Shown piece by piece: positions 19,041 to 30,584 of a DNA stretch of 64,000 nt (position 1 is its first letter; the number at the start of each line of letters is the position of its first letter). Below the pieces are notes generated by a model that made no database searches, was not told where the DNA came from, and worked only from the letters and a program-made list of their open reading frames with translations. The translations under genes and the position numbers were made by a program. This DNA comes from Cognatundibacterium rivi (GTDB lineage: Bacteria; Pseudomonadota; Gammaproteobacteria; Burkholderiales; Burkholderiaceae_D). The stretch is taken from NCBI RefSeq assembly GCF_018139565.1, contig NZ_JAGSPK010000005.1, forward strand, positions 1 through 64,000. Direction: 5' to 3'.

Positions 19041-21386
19041 CTACTCAGCATTTCCAACCGGAACCAGAATTTCACGGTTACCGTTCGACTGCATCGTCGA
19101 TACGACACCGCTTTGTTCCATTTGTTCCAGCAAGCGGGCAGCGCGATTGTAACCAATACGCAAATGCCGCTGTACCAGCGAAATCGAAGCGCGGCGGTTT
19201 TTCAGCACGATCGCCACAGCCTGATCGTACAAGGCATCGGCCTCGCCACCACCGGCAATCTCGCCCGCAGCGCCGCCTTCGCCCCCCTCTTCCAGCGTTC
19301 CGCCTTCGAGTATGCCTTCGATATAGTTAGGCTCACCCTGGGCTTTCAAATGCTCGACCACACGATGCACTTCTTCATCCGACACAAACGCACCGTGTAC
19401 CCGCACCGGCAAACCGGTTCCGGGCGGCATGTACAACATATCGCCCATACCGAGCAGCGTTTCCGCGCCCATCTGATCGAGAATCGTGCGCGAGTCAATT
19501 TTACTGCTGACCTGAAACGCGATACGGGTAGGAATATTCGCTTTGATCAGGCCGGTAATCACGTCCACCGATGGTCGCTGCGTCGCCAGAATCAAATGTA
19601 TACCCGCCGCGCGCGCTTTTTGCGCAATGCGGGCGATTAACTCTTCGACTTTTTTACCGACCACCATCATCAGGTCGGCCAGCTCATCGATGATGATGAC
19701 GATGGTCGGCAATTTGTCGAGCGGCTCCGGCGCATCCGGCGTGAGACTGAATGGATTCGGAATATGCTGTTCTTTCTTTGCCGCCTCAGCAATTTTGACG
19801 TTATAACCAGCCAGATTACGCACACCCAGTTTCGACATCAGCTTATAGCGGCGTTCCATTTCGGCCACCGCCCAGTTCAATGCATGCCCAGCCTGGCGCA
19901 TATCGGTCACCACCGGTGCCAGCAAATGCGGAATGCCTTCATAGACCGACATTTCCAGCATCTTAGGATCGATCAATATCATGCGCACGTCGTTAGGATC
20001 AGACTTGTACAGCAGCGACAATATCGTTGCATTAATGCCGACAGACTTACCGGAACCGGTCGTACCGGCCACCAGTAAATGCGGCATTTTTGCCAGATCG
20101 GCACAAATCGGGTTACCGGCAATATCTTTGCCAAGCGCCACGGTCAGGCTGGAAGCGCTGTCGTGATATATCTTAGAGCCGAGAATTTCGGTCAGGCGGA
20201 CAATCTGCCTTTTAGGATTCGGTAATTCCAACCCCATGTAATTTTTACCGGGAATGGTTTCCACCACGCGTATCGAGGTCAGCGACAATGAGCGCGCCAG
20301 ATCGCGCGCCAGATTGACGATCTGACTACCCTTCACACCGGTTGCAGGTTCAATTTCATAACGGGTAATCACCGGCCCCGGATAAGCGGCCACGACCTTG
20401 GCATCGACCCCGAAATCGGAGAGTTTTTTCTCTATCAGACGGCTGGTAAATTCCAACGTCTGCACACTGACGGTTTCTTGCACCGGCGGCGCATCATCGA
20501 GCAAAGAAAGCGGTGGCAAATTCGTGTCTGGCAGTTCATTGAACAGAGAAACCTGTTTCTCTTTTTCCACGCGCTCAGAACGCTGCACGGCAACCACCTG
20601 AGGCTCGATACGTATCGGTGATGCTTCCACAATCTTCGCACGTTCCTGCACGACCACTTCTTCGCGCTTGACTGCGGCTGTCTGACCAACACGGCGGTCT
20701 TCTGCTGCTGAATATTTATTTTGTATGAACACAAAAACGGTTTCTATCGCCGCACCGGTTTTTTCTGCAATCGTCAGCCAAGACACTTGAAAATACAAGC
20801 TGATACCTAAGGCCATCGCCATCAGTAACACCAGTGTCGCGCCAGTAAAACCCATGGCGCTGTATGCGGCAGAACCAATTACATTGCCGAGTACACCGCC
20901 GGGAGCCAATGGTAATGGCAGGCTCAGCGTGTGCATGCGCAAAAACTCCAGCCCCATGCTGCCGCAAATCAACAGGGCAAATCCGGTGATGCGCGCCAGC
21001 AGGTAAGGCAAGCCTTCCTCTTCACCAGTTTTCGTTTCGACTTGCATCGATAGCCGATCAGCCAGACGCCGATAAGATTTCACGACCTGACGCAAGCAAA
21101 CGACGCTCCACCACCAGGCAGAAAAACCGAACACGTACAAAACGACATCGGCCAGCCAGGCACCGAATCTTCCGCCCACGTTATGGATTTTAGGAACGAT
21201 GCTCGACTGTGACCAGCCTGGGTCCGCTTTTGAATAGCTGGCGAGTATCAATATCAGGCAAACGCTTAAAGCAGCGAAAACGAGCCAGCGCGCCTCCATC
21301 AGCAACACCACCATTTTATTTGGCAGTGGCGGGGGCGGCGGGCTTTTACTGCTACGGGTGTAGGCTTCGCTGTTACTTGTAGTCAT
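19041..21386 (-). CDS. ftsK: DNA translocase FtsK
   Basis: A 781-residue septal DNA pump coordinating chromosome segregation with division. Four hydrophobic segments occupy ~25-220, a short variable linker follows (~225-310), then the motor with Walker A G-T-T-G-S-G-K-S and Walker [12 protein letters not shown], and a C-terminal winged-helix gamma domain ([10 protein letters not shown]) that reads KOPS sites and activates XerCD. The linker is much shorter than in E. coli FtsK, as in many betaproteobacteria. It is first in the ftsK-lolA-rarA-serS series and divergent from trxB. Confidence 0.96.
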   Translation of the reverse strand: MTTSNSEAYTRSSKSPPPPPLPNKMVVLLMEARWLVFAALSVCLILILASYSKADPGWSQSSIVPKIHNVGGRFGAWLADVVLYVFGFSAWWWSVVCLRQVVKSYRRLADRLSMQVETKTGEEEGLPYLLARITGFALLICGSMGLEFLRMHTLSLPLPLAPGGVLGNVIGSAAYSAMGFTGATLVLLMAMALGISLYFQVSWLTIAEKTGAAIETVFVFIQNKYSAAEDRRVGQTAAVKREEVVVQERAKIVEASPIRIEPQVVAVQRSERVEKEKQVSLFNELPDTNLPPLSLLDDAPPVQETVSVQTLEFTSRLIEKKLSDFGVDAKVVAAYPGPVITRYEIEPATGVKGSQIVNLARDLARSLSLTSIRVVETIPGKNYMGLELPNPKRQIVRLTEILGSKIYHDSASSLTVALGKDIAGNPICADLAKMPHLLVAGTTGSGKSVGINATILSLLYKSDPNDVRMILIDPKMLEMSVYEGIPHLLAPVVTDMRQAGHALNWAVAEMERRYKLMSKLGVRNLAGYNVKIAEAAKKEQHIPNPFSLTPDAPEPLDKLPTIVIIIDELADLMMVVGKKVEELIARIAQKARAAGIHLILATQRPSVDVITGLIKANIPTRIAFQVSSKIDSRTILDQMGAETLLGMGDMLYMPPGTGLPVRVHGAFVSDEEVHRVVEHLKAQGEPNYIEGILEGGTLEEGGEGGAAGEIAGGGEADALYDQAVAIVLKNRRASISLVQRHLRIGYNRAARLLEQMEQSGVVSTMQSNGNREILVPVGNAE

Positions 21387-21521
21387 AAATCAGGAAAATG
21401 TTCATCCAGACAACCAAAGACTGACAAGATAGCATGTTAGAGGCCGCTCGCCAAACACTGGGCGCCTCACGCAGCGCCAGAGGATAGACTATAATTTGCG
21501 CTGATCTGCAGATGGAAATGA

Positions 21522-22580
<1,059 letters not shown>

Positions 22581-22594
22581 TCAGGACGAAAGCC

Positions 22595-23230
22595 ATGTCG
22601 TCGCTGAAAAATTTTGCTGACCTAAAATCTCTGGGTCAGCAACTCAAAACACAACAGGAAGCCAAACTGCGCGCTGAAGCAGAACGTCTGGAGCAGGAAA
22701 AGAAAACAAAAGCAGAAGCGAATATTTTCCGCTCCAGCATAGGTTCGGTTGAGCCATTGAAAGTGGCGGTCAAGCATCAGGCAACTCCAGTACGCCCGGC
22801 ACCAATACCATTTCAATACATCGCCGATGAGAAAGCAGCATTACAAGAATCGCTTTCTGATGAATTCGATGCGGATTCATTACTGGAAACCGATGAAAAT
22901 TTGAGCTACACCCGTCCCGGAGTTGGGGTCGATGTCGTCAGAAAATTACGCAAGGGGCACTGGGTGATCCAGGCGCAATTAGATTTGCATGGTCTGCGCC
23001 GCGATCAGGCCAGAGACAGTCTGGGTGACTTTCTGCGGCGATGCGGTAGAAATGGAGTCCGTTGCGTACGAATCATTCATGGAAAAGGCCTGGGTTCTGT
23101 CAATAAAGAACCCGTACTGAAACATAAAGTACGGAACTGGCTGATTCAGAAGGATGAGGTGCTGGCGTTTAGTCAGGCGACTGCAGCAGATGGTGGATCA
23201 GGTGCTCTGATCGTATTATTAAAGGCCTGA
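22595..23230 (+). CDS. Smr-domain protein (possible DNA endonuclease)
   Basis: A 211-residue protein with a charged, coiled-coil-like N-terminus (~10-45, rich in Gln, Lys and Glu) and a C-terminal Smr domain (~125-208) showing L-D-L-H-G-L and I-I-H-G-K-G-L-G-S. Smr domains, also found at the end of MutS2, are nicking endonucleases or RNA-acting nucleases. Stand-alone proteobacterial versions (SmrA/SmrB type) have this size; SmrB acts on collided ribosomes in E. coli, but which role applies here is not known. Ribosome site AGGACG precedes the ATG. It forms a two-gene unit with trxB and ends in the terminator at 23221-23250. Confidence 0.9.
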   Translation: MSSLKNFADLKSLGQQLKTQQEAKLRAEAERLEQEKKTKAEANIFRSSIGSVEPLKVAVKHQATPVRPAPIPFQYIADEKAALQESLSDEFDADSLLETDENLSYTRPGVGVDVVRKLRKGHWVIQAQLDLHGLRRDQARDSLGDFLRRCGRNGVRCVRIIHGKGLGSVNKEPVLKHKVRNWLIQKDEVLAFSQATAADGGSGALIVLLKA

Positions 23231-23250
23231 GTTTCCTCAGGCCTTTTTTT
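23221..23250. terminator. Rho-independent terminator overlapping the Smr stop
   Basis: Stem AAGGCCTGAG / CTCAGGCCTT (23221-23230 with 23235-23244) around a four-base loop, followed by a T run. The left arm includes the last codons and TGA of the Smr gene; the hairpin can also serve the convergent solute-binding protein gene. Confidence 0.9.
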
Positions 23251-23251
23251 A

Positions 23252-24391
23252 TCAGTTCTTGAATTTTCCGTCTTTGCCTATCATGGTCATATCAACAAAT
23301 TTTGAACCATTGTGATTCGACGATGAAAAGTTAATATCAAAACCACCTGCATCGTAACTCTTAGTGTTCAACGACTCTAAAGAGGAAATCAATTTTTCGC
23401 GGGTCAAATTCTGGCCAGAACGACGCAAACCTTCTACAAATACCTTTGCCGCAATAAAACCTTCCAGACTGGAAAAATTCAGGTCTTTAATGCCGGCTTT
23501 ATTCATGATTTTCGTGTATTCACCTACGACAGTTGCGTTCGCTGCAGACCAAGGGAAAGGCACGACCTGCGATACAACAACACCGGAACCATCTTTACCC
23601 AACGCATCCGACAATGCCTGACTACCGACAAAAGAGACGTTATAAAACTGACCGGTATAACCCAATCGGCGCATCTCTTTAATTAACGCTGCAGAAGAAG
23701 AATAGGCACTGATCTGGATGATAACGTCGGGACGTTTTGCCATCATTTTTTCAACTGCTTTGGCAACATCAAGACTATTCCTCTCTACCGTTGCAGTATC
23801 AACAATAGGAAGATTTTTTTTCTTCAGCGCACGCTCTACACCGGTTAATCCTGCTTTGCCGTAGGCATCATTTTGATAGAACACAGCGATATTTTTAAGC
23901 CCGGTATTCACCAGACGATCAACCAGATGTTCGGTTTCGTCAAAATAGCTGGCTCGGACATTGAAGATCAACTTATTGAAAGGTTCACGCAAAGACTGAG
24001 CACCAGTATAAGGTGCAAAGAATGGCACTTTAGCTTGTGTGAATATCGGCGTTGCGGCGTTGCTGGTTGCCGTGCCGACATAGCCAAACAAGGCAAATAC
24101 ATCGTCAGTGTCTATCAGTGCCTTCGTGTTGGCAGCAGCAATGTCGGCCTCGTATTTATCGTCACGTTTAATGACTTCGATCTTACGACCAAATACGCCG
24201 CCAGTGCTATTCACGTGATCAAAATAGGCTTTCGCCCCTGCGTGCAACTGTATTCCCAGTTGCGCTGCAGGTCCCGAAAAAGCAGCAGACTGGCCGATAA
24301 TAATTTTGTGCTCACTAACGCCATTTTCCGCGACAGCTGGCATAGCCAACAGCGCTGCGAATACAGCCGTGAGTAATTTGGATGCCATCAT
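23252..24391 (-). CDS. Periplasmic ABC transporter substrate-binding protein, branched-chain amino acid (LivJ) type
   Basis: A 379-residue exported protein from ATG 24391: a signal peptide with hydrophobic core and A-V-A-E cleavage region, then a type I periplasmic binding fold opening with I-I-I-G-Q-S-A-A-F-S-G-P, typical of LivJ/HAAT receptors for branched-chain amino acids, amides or aromatic acids. The family normally pairs with LivH/LivM permeases and LivG/LivF ATPases, but none is near, so it is an orphan receptor here. It follows glnB by 28 bases, which suggests nitrogen-linked expression. An in-frame GTG further upstream lies inside glnB and is unlikely to be used. Confidence 0.88.
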   Translation of the reverse strand: MMASKLLTAVFAALLAMPAVAENGVSEHKIIIGQSAAFSGPAAQLGIQLHAGAKAYFDHVNSTGGVFGRKIEVIKRDDKYEADIAAANTKALIDTDDVFALFGYVGTATSNAATPIFTQAKVPFFAPYTGAQSLREPFNKLIFNVRASYFDETEHLVDRLVNTGLKNIAVFYQNDAYGKAGLTGVERALKKKNLPIVDTATVERNSLDVAKAVEKMMAKRPDVIIQISAYSSSAALIKEMRRLGYTGQFYNVSFVGSQALSDALGKDGSGVVVSQVVPFPWSAANATVVGEYTKIMNKAGIKDLNFSSLEGFIAAKVFVEGLRRSGQNLTREKLISSLESLNTKSYDAGGFDINFSSSNHNGSKFVDMTMIGKDGKFKN

Positions 24392-24419
24392 ATTGCTTGC
24401 ACTCAGTTTAAGTAATAAA

Positions 24420-24773
<354 letters not shown>

Positions 24774-26387
24774 TTAGTCTCTGAATTTTGAGGTGATCGG
24801 GTAGCGCCAGTCACGACCAAAAGCACGGTGAGTAATCCGCACACCGATGGGCGCCTGACGACGTTTGTATTCGTTAATTTTAATCAAACGCGTAATTCGT
24901 TCAACATCCTCTTCGCGATATCCTGCTGCGATAATATCGGCACGGGATTTATTTTGTTCCATGTACAACTGCATGATGCCGTCGAGTATTTCATAGGGCG
25001 GCAAAGAATCCTGATCGGTTTGATCTGGGCGCAGTTCGGCAGATGGCGGGCGCGTCAGAATCCGCTCAGGAATAATTTCTGTAATGCTGTTTCTGTACGC
25101 ACACAAACGGTATACCAGTGTTTTAGGAATATCCTTGATCACGGCGAAACCACCAGCCATATCCCCATACAAGGTGCAATAACCAACGGCCATTTCACTT
25201 TTATTGCCGGTCGTCAGCACGATGGAACCATACTTATTGGACAAGGCCATCAGTATCGTGCCGCGGATCCGCGCTTGAATATTTTCTTCTGTCGTATCTT
25301 CTTTTAAGCCAGCAAACTCTGCGCTCAGGGTGCTTCTGAATGCGTCAAAACAAGCTCCGATTGAAATTTCATCGTAACGTACAGCAAGACGCTCAACCAT
25401 ATCACGGGAGTCAAACAGAGAGATGTCTGCGGTGTACGGTGAAGGCATCATGATCGCCCTGACTTTTTCTGCACCTAATGCATCGACCGCAATCGCCAGG
25501 GTTAACGCAGAATCAACGCCACCGGACAACCCCAGCAAAACGCCGGGAAATCCATTTTTTGTCACATAGTCGCGCACGCCAAGTACCAGCGCATGATAAA
25601 CCTGCGATTCTGTTGAACCCAATTCAGGCAGTTGCTGAGGCACAGGCTGCGCACTGTCAAATTCTATGATTTGCAAAGCCGTTTCGCAGTGCGCCAACTG
25701 CGCGACGAGTTCCCCTTGCGAATTTAAAACAAAGGAATTTCCATCAAAAATCAGTTCATCCTGGCCGCCCAATAAATTTGCATAAACAAGTGACATGCCT
25801 GTAGTGCTGACATTCGCGCGCATCACATCAAGACGTTGCTGCTGCTTATCTATGTGAAATGGCGAGCCATTTGGCACCAACAATACCTGCGCCCCGGCAT
25901 TCCTGGCCGCCAGAGGAGCGTCTTTAAACCAGGTATCTTCACAAATATTGATACCAAAACGCACGCTTTTAACATCGAACACGCAAGCATCAGAACCCGC
26001 AGAAAAATATCTGACTTCATCGAATACCATGTCATTCGGCAGATTGCGCTTAAAGTAACATCCAATGACACTGCCATTAAGCAAAACGGAAACCGCATTA
26101 AAATGACGTCCATCTCTGGCTTCAGGATGCCCGACCAACACATAAATATCTTTGAATGCAGCAAGCTGCGCAGTCACATCAGATAACACCTGCTGTGTTT
26201 GCAAATAAAACCCGGCTCTTAACAGTAAATCCTCCGGAGGATAACCAACCAAAGACAGCTCAGGTGTAACAACAATATCGGCTCCCTGCTCAGCTGCCTG
26301 GCGGACATAATTTACTATTTTCGCGGCATTTCCGGCCAGATCACCGACCGTACTATTCATCTGAGCAATGGCAACTTTAAGCGTCAT
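24774..26387 (-). CDS. nadE: Glutamine-dependent NAD+ synthetase
   Basis: A 537-residue two-domain enzyme for the last NAD step: deamido-NAD + glutamine + ATP to NAD. The N-terminal nitrilase-like glutaminase has the Glu, Lys and Cys triad elements (V-T-P-E-L-S, F-K-R-N, N-I-C-E-D-T-W). The C-terminal synthetase has the PP-loop L-S-G-G-V-D-S-A and T-G-N-K-S-E-M-A-V-G-Y. ATG 26387 begins the conserved M-T-L-K-V-A-I-A-Q-M-N. Together with nadB, nadC and nadA near 52-55 kb the window encodes much of de novo NAD synthesis. It is divergent from the acyltransferase-like gene by only 27 bases. Confidence 0.96.
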   Translation of the reverse strand: MTLKVAIAQMNSTVGDLAGNAAKIVNYVRQAAEQGADIVVTPELSLVGYPPEDLLLRAGFYLQTQQVLSDVTAQLAAFKDIYVLVGHPEARDGRHFNAVSVLLNGSVIGCYFKRNLPNDMVFDEVRYFSAGSDACVFDVKSVRFGINICEDTWFKDAPLAARNAGAQVLLVPNGSPFHIDKQQQRLDVMRANVSTTGMSLVYANLLGGQDELIFDGNSFVLNSQGELVAQLAHCETALQIIEFDSAQPVPQQLPELGSTESQVYHALVLGVRDYVTKNGFPGVLLGLSGGVDSALTLAIAVDALGAEKVRAIMMPSPYTADISLFDSRDMVERLAVRYDEISIGACFDAFRSTLSAEFAGLKEDTTEENIQARIRGTILMALSNKYGSIVLTTGNKSEMAVGYCTLYGDMAGGFAVIKDIPKTLVYRLCAYRNSITEIIPERILTRPPSAELRPDQTDQDSLPPYEILDGIMQLYMEQNKSRADIIAAGYREEDVERITRLIKINEYKRRQAPIGVRITHRAFGRDWRYPITSKFRD

Positions 26388-26414
26388 AATTGTGCAATTT
26401 GAAAAAATCAAAAA

Positions 26415-27575
26415 ATGGAATTAGTTTCTATCGACCAGTATTATCGCATGGGCTTCGCAAGTTCTCTCTCTGATATTGGACAAGAACAATGGGACAATTT
26501 GCTGAAATCCGATCCGTCCGCCAATCCCTTTCTTTCGTATGCTTTTTTGCACGCCTTACACTCATCCGGATCGGCCTCGGCAAAAACTGGCTGGTATCCA
26601 TATTATTTAACGATATGGCAAGATAAAACCTTGGTTGGCGCTTGCCCGCTTTATCAGAAAACACACTCTTATGGTGAATATGTGTTTGACTGGTCATGGG
26701 CACAGGCATATCAACAGCATGGGTTGCCGTACTACCCCAAGCTACTGTCTGCGATACCATTCACTCCTGTGACTGGCAGCAGAATTATTGCGAGCGATAG
26801 TACGGTCAGAAACTTGTTGCTGGAAAGTCTGAAAAATCTCACTCTGTCAGGGGACTTTTCCTCGTGTCATATTCTGTTTCCTGATGAAAATCAAATAACA
26901 CCGCTGAAAAACGCAGGTTTTTTGATCAGAGCGGGAGTACAATTTCATTGGCAAAATGCTCAGCATTCTGACTTCGACAGCTTTCTGAATACGCTGAGTA
27001 AGAAAAAACGCAAAAATATCCGCGCCGAGCGAAAAAAAGTACAAGAACTCGGAATTGTTTTCTCGCATATTCAAGGCCTGGATGCGAACGAGGAAGACTG
27101 GCTTTTTTTCAAACGCTGTTACGATGCCACGTATGAAAATCATCACTCAAAACCTTACCTGAATCTTGAGTTTTTCACACAAATTGGCCGCACAATGCCG
27201 CAGCACATTCATCTTATTTTTGCGATTAAAGATGGAAAGAAAATTGCAGCGTCGTTGTTAATATTCAATCAGAGCAAAGTTTATGGTCGTTACTGGGGTT
27301 GTATTGAGCATTATCCTTGCCTGCATTTCGAGACGGCTTATTATCAGGCAATAGAATTTTGCATTCAAAAGCATATCCAGACCTTTGAAGGCGGAGCCCA
27401 GGGGGAACACAAGATGGCCAGAGGATTTCTGCCGCAAAAGACTGCATCGGCGCATTTTCTGAAACACCCCGAGTTCAGCAACGCTGTAGCAAATTTTCTG
27501 CAAAGAGAAACAAACGGCATAGAACTCTATCTGGATGATTTAAATGAACATAATCCGTATAAACAATCCACTTGA
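26415..27575 (+). CDS. GNAT/FemAB-like acyltransferase family protein (COG3146 type)
   Basis: A 386-residue protein recognised as the proteobacterial COG3146 family, related to FemAB/GNAT acyltransferases: it starts with a W-x-x-L-L region and S-Y-A-F-L-H-A-L-H, contains a Lys/Arg-rich N-I-R-A-E-R-K-K-V stretch mid-protein, and has the family's C-terminal F-E-G-G-A-Q-G-E-H-K-M-A-R-G-F-L-P motif. The family is annotated as possibly linked to peptidoglycan biosynthesis, without firm biochemical proof. No signal peptide is visible. ATG 26415 lacks a clear ribosome site; 26448 is an alternative start. The kinase gene follows after 31 bases. Confidence 0.85.
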   Translation: MELVSIDQYYRMGFASSLSDIGQEQWDNLLKSDPSANPFLSYAFLHALHSSGSASAKTGWYPYYLTIWQDKTLVGACPLYQKTHSYGEYVFDWSWAQAYQQHGLPYYPKLLSAIPFTPVTGSRIIASDSTVRNLLLESLKNLTLSGDFSSCHILFPDENQITPLKNAGFLIRAGVQFHWQNAQHSDFDSFLNTLSKKKRKNIRAERKKVQELGIVFSHIQGLDANEEDWLFFKRCYDATYENHHSKPYLNLEFFTQIGRTMPQHIHLIFAIKDGKKIAASLLIFNQSKVYGRYWGCIEHYPCLHFETAYYQAIEFCIQKHIQTFEGGAQGEHKMARGFLPQKTASAHFLKHPEFSNAVANFLQRETNGIELYLDDLNEHNPYKQST

Positions 27576-27606
27576 AATTTAAGAGGCATCAAGGCATCCT
27601 GCTGGC

Positions 27607-28644
27607 ATGCAAAAAAATAAAACAACATCCGATAATCCGAGTAACGCAATGAATATGCACAAACGCGCTGGTCGCTTTTACCTGACTGAAAAGCTAGGCA
27701 CAGGATCGAATGGCACCGTCTTTCGGGGTCATGATCCCGTCATCGACCGGGATGTTGCCATCAAAATACTGAACGCGACCGGGAACGCGGCGGACAAGAA
27801 ACAGCGCGAACAACAGTTCATCAACGAAGCGCGGGCAGCCGGCAGGCTTTCCCATCCGAATATTGTAACAATCTTCGATGCTTCCAGCGAAGGAGGTACG
27901 ACATTTATCGCGATGGAATTCCTTGGTGGACAAGATTTAAAAATGATGCTGGCTGCGGGACGCACTTTCGACTCCATTGAAACTACAGATATCATTCAAA
28001 GAATTGCGGATGCGCTTGCCTATGCCCATGAAAAAGCAGTTATTCACAGAGATATCAAACCTGGCAATATTTTTATTCTGACGAATAATCAACCGAAAGT
28101 AGTCGACTTTGGTATCGCCCGCGCACCGAATCGCTTGCTGGATGAAAACCAACCAGCAAATGTAACGCTGTTCAATAATAATATTCTCGGTACACCTAAC
28201 TACATGTCTCCGGAACAGGCCTTGGGAAAACAGGTGAATGCGCAGACAGATATATACTCCCTCGGCGCAGTCATGTACGAAATGCTGACCTTGCAAAAAC
28301 CATTTCAAAGTAACGACATAGATAAACTGCTAAATCAGATCGCGTATAAAACACCGAAGGCACCGTCAGAAATCAATCCAGCGATACCTGAATCACTCTC
28401 AAGAATCGTAATGAAAGCAATGCAAAAAGAGCTGAGTGATCGCTACCAGACCGCACGCGAGATGGCTGATGATTTACAAAAAGTACTGGATCGGGATAAA
28501 AGACTGAAACGCAAGAGAGGGAAAATCAGTCCTGACGGTGTAGAGAACAACACCAGCGCGGAGAGCAATACTCTTCTCTGGCTTAGTCTGGCTGCGATAC
28601 TGATTGCAATTGCCTTTGCGGTCATACTAAACCTGCCACGCTAA
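27607..28644 (+). CDS. Membrane-anchored Hanks-type serine/threonine protein kinase
   Basis: A 345-residue PknB-like kinase. The catalytic domain (~20-290) is complete: Gly-loop G-T-G-S-N-G-T-V, V-A-I-K lysine, H-R-D-I-K-P-G-N catalytic loop, V-D-F-G-I-A metal site and G-T-P-N-Y-M-S-P-E-Q activation segment. A basic linker leads to one C-terminal transmembrane helix (~322-342) ending three residues before the C-terminus, so there is no extracytoplasmic sensor domain such as PASTA repeats. No cognate phosphatase or FHA protein adjoins. It may be co-transcribed with the acyltransferase-like gene upstream. Alternative starts exist at 27649 and 27655, before the kinase domain. Confidence 0.92.
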   Translation: MQKNKTTSDNPSNAMNMHKRAGRFYLTEKLGTGSNGTVFRGHDPVIDRDVAIKILNATGNAADKKQREQQFINEARAAGRLSHPNIVTIFDASSEGGTTFIAMEFLGGQDLKMMLAAGRTFDSIETTDIIQRIADALAYAHEKAVIHRDIKPGNIFILTNNQPKVVDFGIARAPNRLLDENQPANVTLFNNNILGTPNYMSPEQALGKQVNAQTDIYSLGAVMYEMLTLQKPFQSNDIDKLLNQIAYKTPKAPSEINPAIPESLSRIVMKAMQKELSDRYQTAREMADDLQKVLDRDKRLKRKRGKISPDGVENNTSAESNTLLWLSLAAILIAIAFAVILNLPR

Positions 28645-28702
28645 GGTCTTGTCAGTGTTGGTTTTGTATGCAATTGCAAACAAAACCCTATTGATTCTGA
28701 AT

Positions 28703-28733
28703 AAAAAACGCGGCCAGAATAACCGCGTTTTTT
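28703..28733. terminator. Bidirectional rho-independent terminator
   Basis: Stem AAAAAACGCGG / CCGCGTTTTTT (28703-28713 with 28723-28733) between the convergent kinase gene and ppa, with A and T runs suited to both directions. Confidence 0.9.
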
Positions 28734-28752
28734 GAGGGTAACTTAATTATTT

Positions 28753-29283
28753 CTATAGCTTTTTGAAATTTTCAACGCCGTCAAGAATCTCTTTTTTCGC
28801 CGCTTCCGGGCCGCCCCAACCTTCGACTTTCACCCATTTGCCTTTTTCCAAATCTTTGTAGTGTTCAAAGAAATGTTGAATCTGTTTCAGGCGCAGCTCA
28901 TTCATATCTTCAGGTTTTTGCCAATGTGTGTAAATCGGCAAAATTTTATCGACAGGAACTGCCAATACTTTCGCATCCTCACCACCTTCGTCCGTCATTT
29001 GCAATACGCCAATGGCGCGGCAACGAACAACAACCCCTGGAATCAAAGGAAATGGTGTAATCACCAATACGTCAACCGGATCGCCATCACCAGCAATCGT
29101 CTGCGGAACATAACCATAATTACATGGGTAGTGCATTGCAGTACCCATGAAACGATCAACAAAAATGGCGCCAGTTTCTTTATCGACCTCGTATTTGATC
29201 GGATCTGCATTCATTGGAATTTCAATGACGACGTTAAAGTCATTTGGCAGATCACGACCTGCTGGTACGTTATTCAAGCTCAT
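28753..29283 (-). CDS. ppa: Inorganic pyrophosphatase, family I
   Basis: A 176-residue cytoplasmic, Mg-dependent enzyme splitting pyrophosphate to drive biosynthesis. It has the family I signature with the aspartate cluster D-G-D-P-V-D-V-L, the upstream Y-P-C-N-Y-G-Y substrate segment, and K-Y-E-V-D near the N-terminus. Length and motif spacing match bacterial hexameric enzymes. It lies between the kinase terminator and the hem gene group and appears monocistronic, 101 bases downstream of hemY. Confidence 0.97.
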   Translation of the reverse strand: MSLNNVPAGRDLPNDFNVVIEIPMNADPIKYEVDKETGAIFVDRFMGTAMHYPCNYGYVPQTIAGDGDPVDVLVITPFPLIPGVVVRCRAIGVLQMTDEGGEDAKVLAVPVDKILPIYTHWQKPEDMNELRLKQIQHFFEHYKDLEKGKWVKVEGWGGPEAAKKEILDGVENFKKL

Positions 29284-29384
29284 GTCACTCTTTCTTAATA
29301 GATATCAATAAATTCAATTTACCGGGCAAAATTATATCGGGTTTATCGCTATATTTGTGCGGCGCAAAAGATAAGCCAGCCAAA

Positions 29385-30581
29385 TTACAGCGTCGTAGCT
29401 ATTGCACATTGCCGGTAATGGTAGGCAGCCTCTTCATCTTGTCCAAGCGCCTCGTGCAACTGTGCCAATTTCAGATTCGATTCTGTCACCGTCCGGGCTG
29501 AAACCGCGTCAGACAAGGCTTGCTCCATGTGTCGTTGTGCCTTGCCCCATAATTTTTGACGCAAGCAAAGCACACCCAGCGTTAACGCCAGTTCAGGATC
29601 AGTCGGGTGATTCAGTGACCATTTTTCGCAATGTTCAATCTGAGATAACAATGCGGCCGAACCCTCTGCAGCGGCGGCATCGCGATAAGCCCGCAACAGG
29701 CGCTCATCCCAATCCTCTGTCAGCGCTTTCTCAACGATAGAACGTGCCTCATCAAACAAACCTCTGGCATTAAAAGCGTTCGCTGCCTGATATGCGATAA
29801 AGGCTGATTTTCTGTCATTTGCAGGGATTTCAAACCAGACGCGCCGCAGAGACTCAGCGTCATGGTCATGTCCCTTTAACAAATCCTCGTAGGCTAATTC
29901 CTTCAGCCGTTTCGAGAGCGCCGGATGCAGGGCATGATGTTTGTCGAGAGTACGAACCAGTTTCAGTACATCTCCCCACTTCTTCGCCTGCTGATTTGCT
30001 TTCAACGCCCAACGCAGCACCTGGATATGGCGACTACCATTGGCATGTAGCTCTTTAACTGCTTCAAGCGCCTTATCTGACTGATGCTGATCAACCAACA
30101 GCTCAGTCGCACTGACCAGTCTGGCGACTTTATAGTTGTTGTCAGCTTCAATTCCCGCCAGCCACAGATCTCTGCGCTCAAATTGCCCCATGTGATGCGC
30201 CGCACGCGCACCAATCAGTGCGGCCACCCCAGCATTGTCTTGTAGTTCAGCTGCACGGATCGCCGCTTTCTCAGCATATCCAAAACGTCCTTCAAACAAA
30301 GTCTTGAGCGACTCACGCAAAGCCTTGTTGCCATCACGTTCACGCTTCTGCTGGCGGTAAGCTGCCACTTTCTTTGGCATCTTACGAGTGGTGACGATTG
30401 CTCCAAAAATCGCATAGACAATCAGAAACAGCACTGCCACCAAAAAGAGAAATAAATTTAAAGATAAATCGATTCTGTAAGGCGGATAAAACAATACGAC
30501 GTTTCCTGGATTGAAACGCGCACCTATCGCCAGACCAACGGCAAGAGAAAACAGAATCAGAAGCCGGATAAAAATTCGCAT
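29385..30581 (-). CDS. hemY: HemY-type haem-biosynthesis-associated membrane/TPR protein
   Basis: A 398-residue inner-membrane protein with two N-terminal transmembrane helices (~3-22 and ~40-62) followed by a long helical TPR-like region. This is the proteobacterial HemY of the hemCDXY operon, not the Bacillus protoporphyrinogen oxidase of the same name. Its role is poorly defined; work in E. coli suggests it helps coordinate haem-pathway enzymes. The four-residue gap to hemX and the conserved gene order support the name. Confidence 0.88.
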   Translation of the reverse strand: MRIFIRLLILFSLAVGLAIGARFNPGNVVLFYPPYRIDLSLNLFLFLVAVLFLIVYAIFGAIVTTRKMPKKVAAYRQQKRERDGNKALRESLKTLFEGRFGYAEKAAIRAAELQDNAGVAALIGARAAHHMGQFERRDLWLAGIEADNNYKVARLVSATELLVDQHQSDKALEAVKELHANGSRHIQVLRWALKANQQAKKWGDVLKLVRTLDKHHALHPALSKRLKELAYEDLLKGHDHDAESLRRVWFEIPANDRKSAFIAYQAANAFNARGLFDEARSIVEKALTEDWDERLLRAYRDAAAAEGSAALLSQIEHCEKWSLNHPTDPELALTLGVLCLRQKLWGKAQRHMEQALSDAVSARTVTESNLKLAQLHEALGQDEEAAYHYRQCAIATTL

Positions 30582-30584
30582 ACG

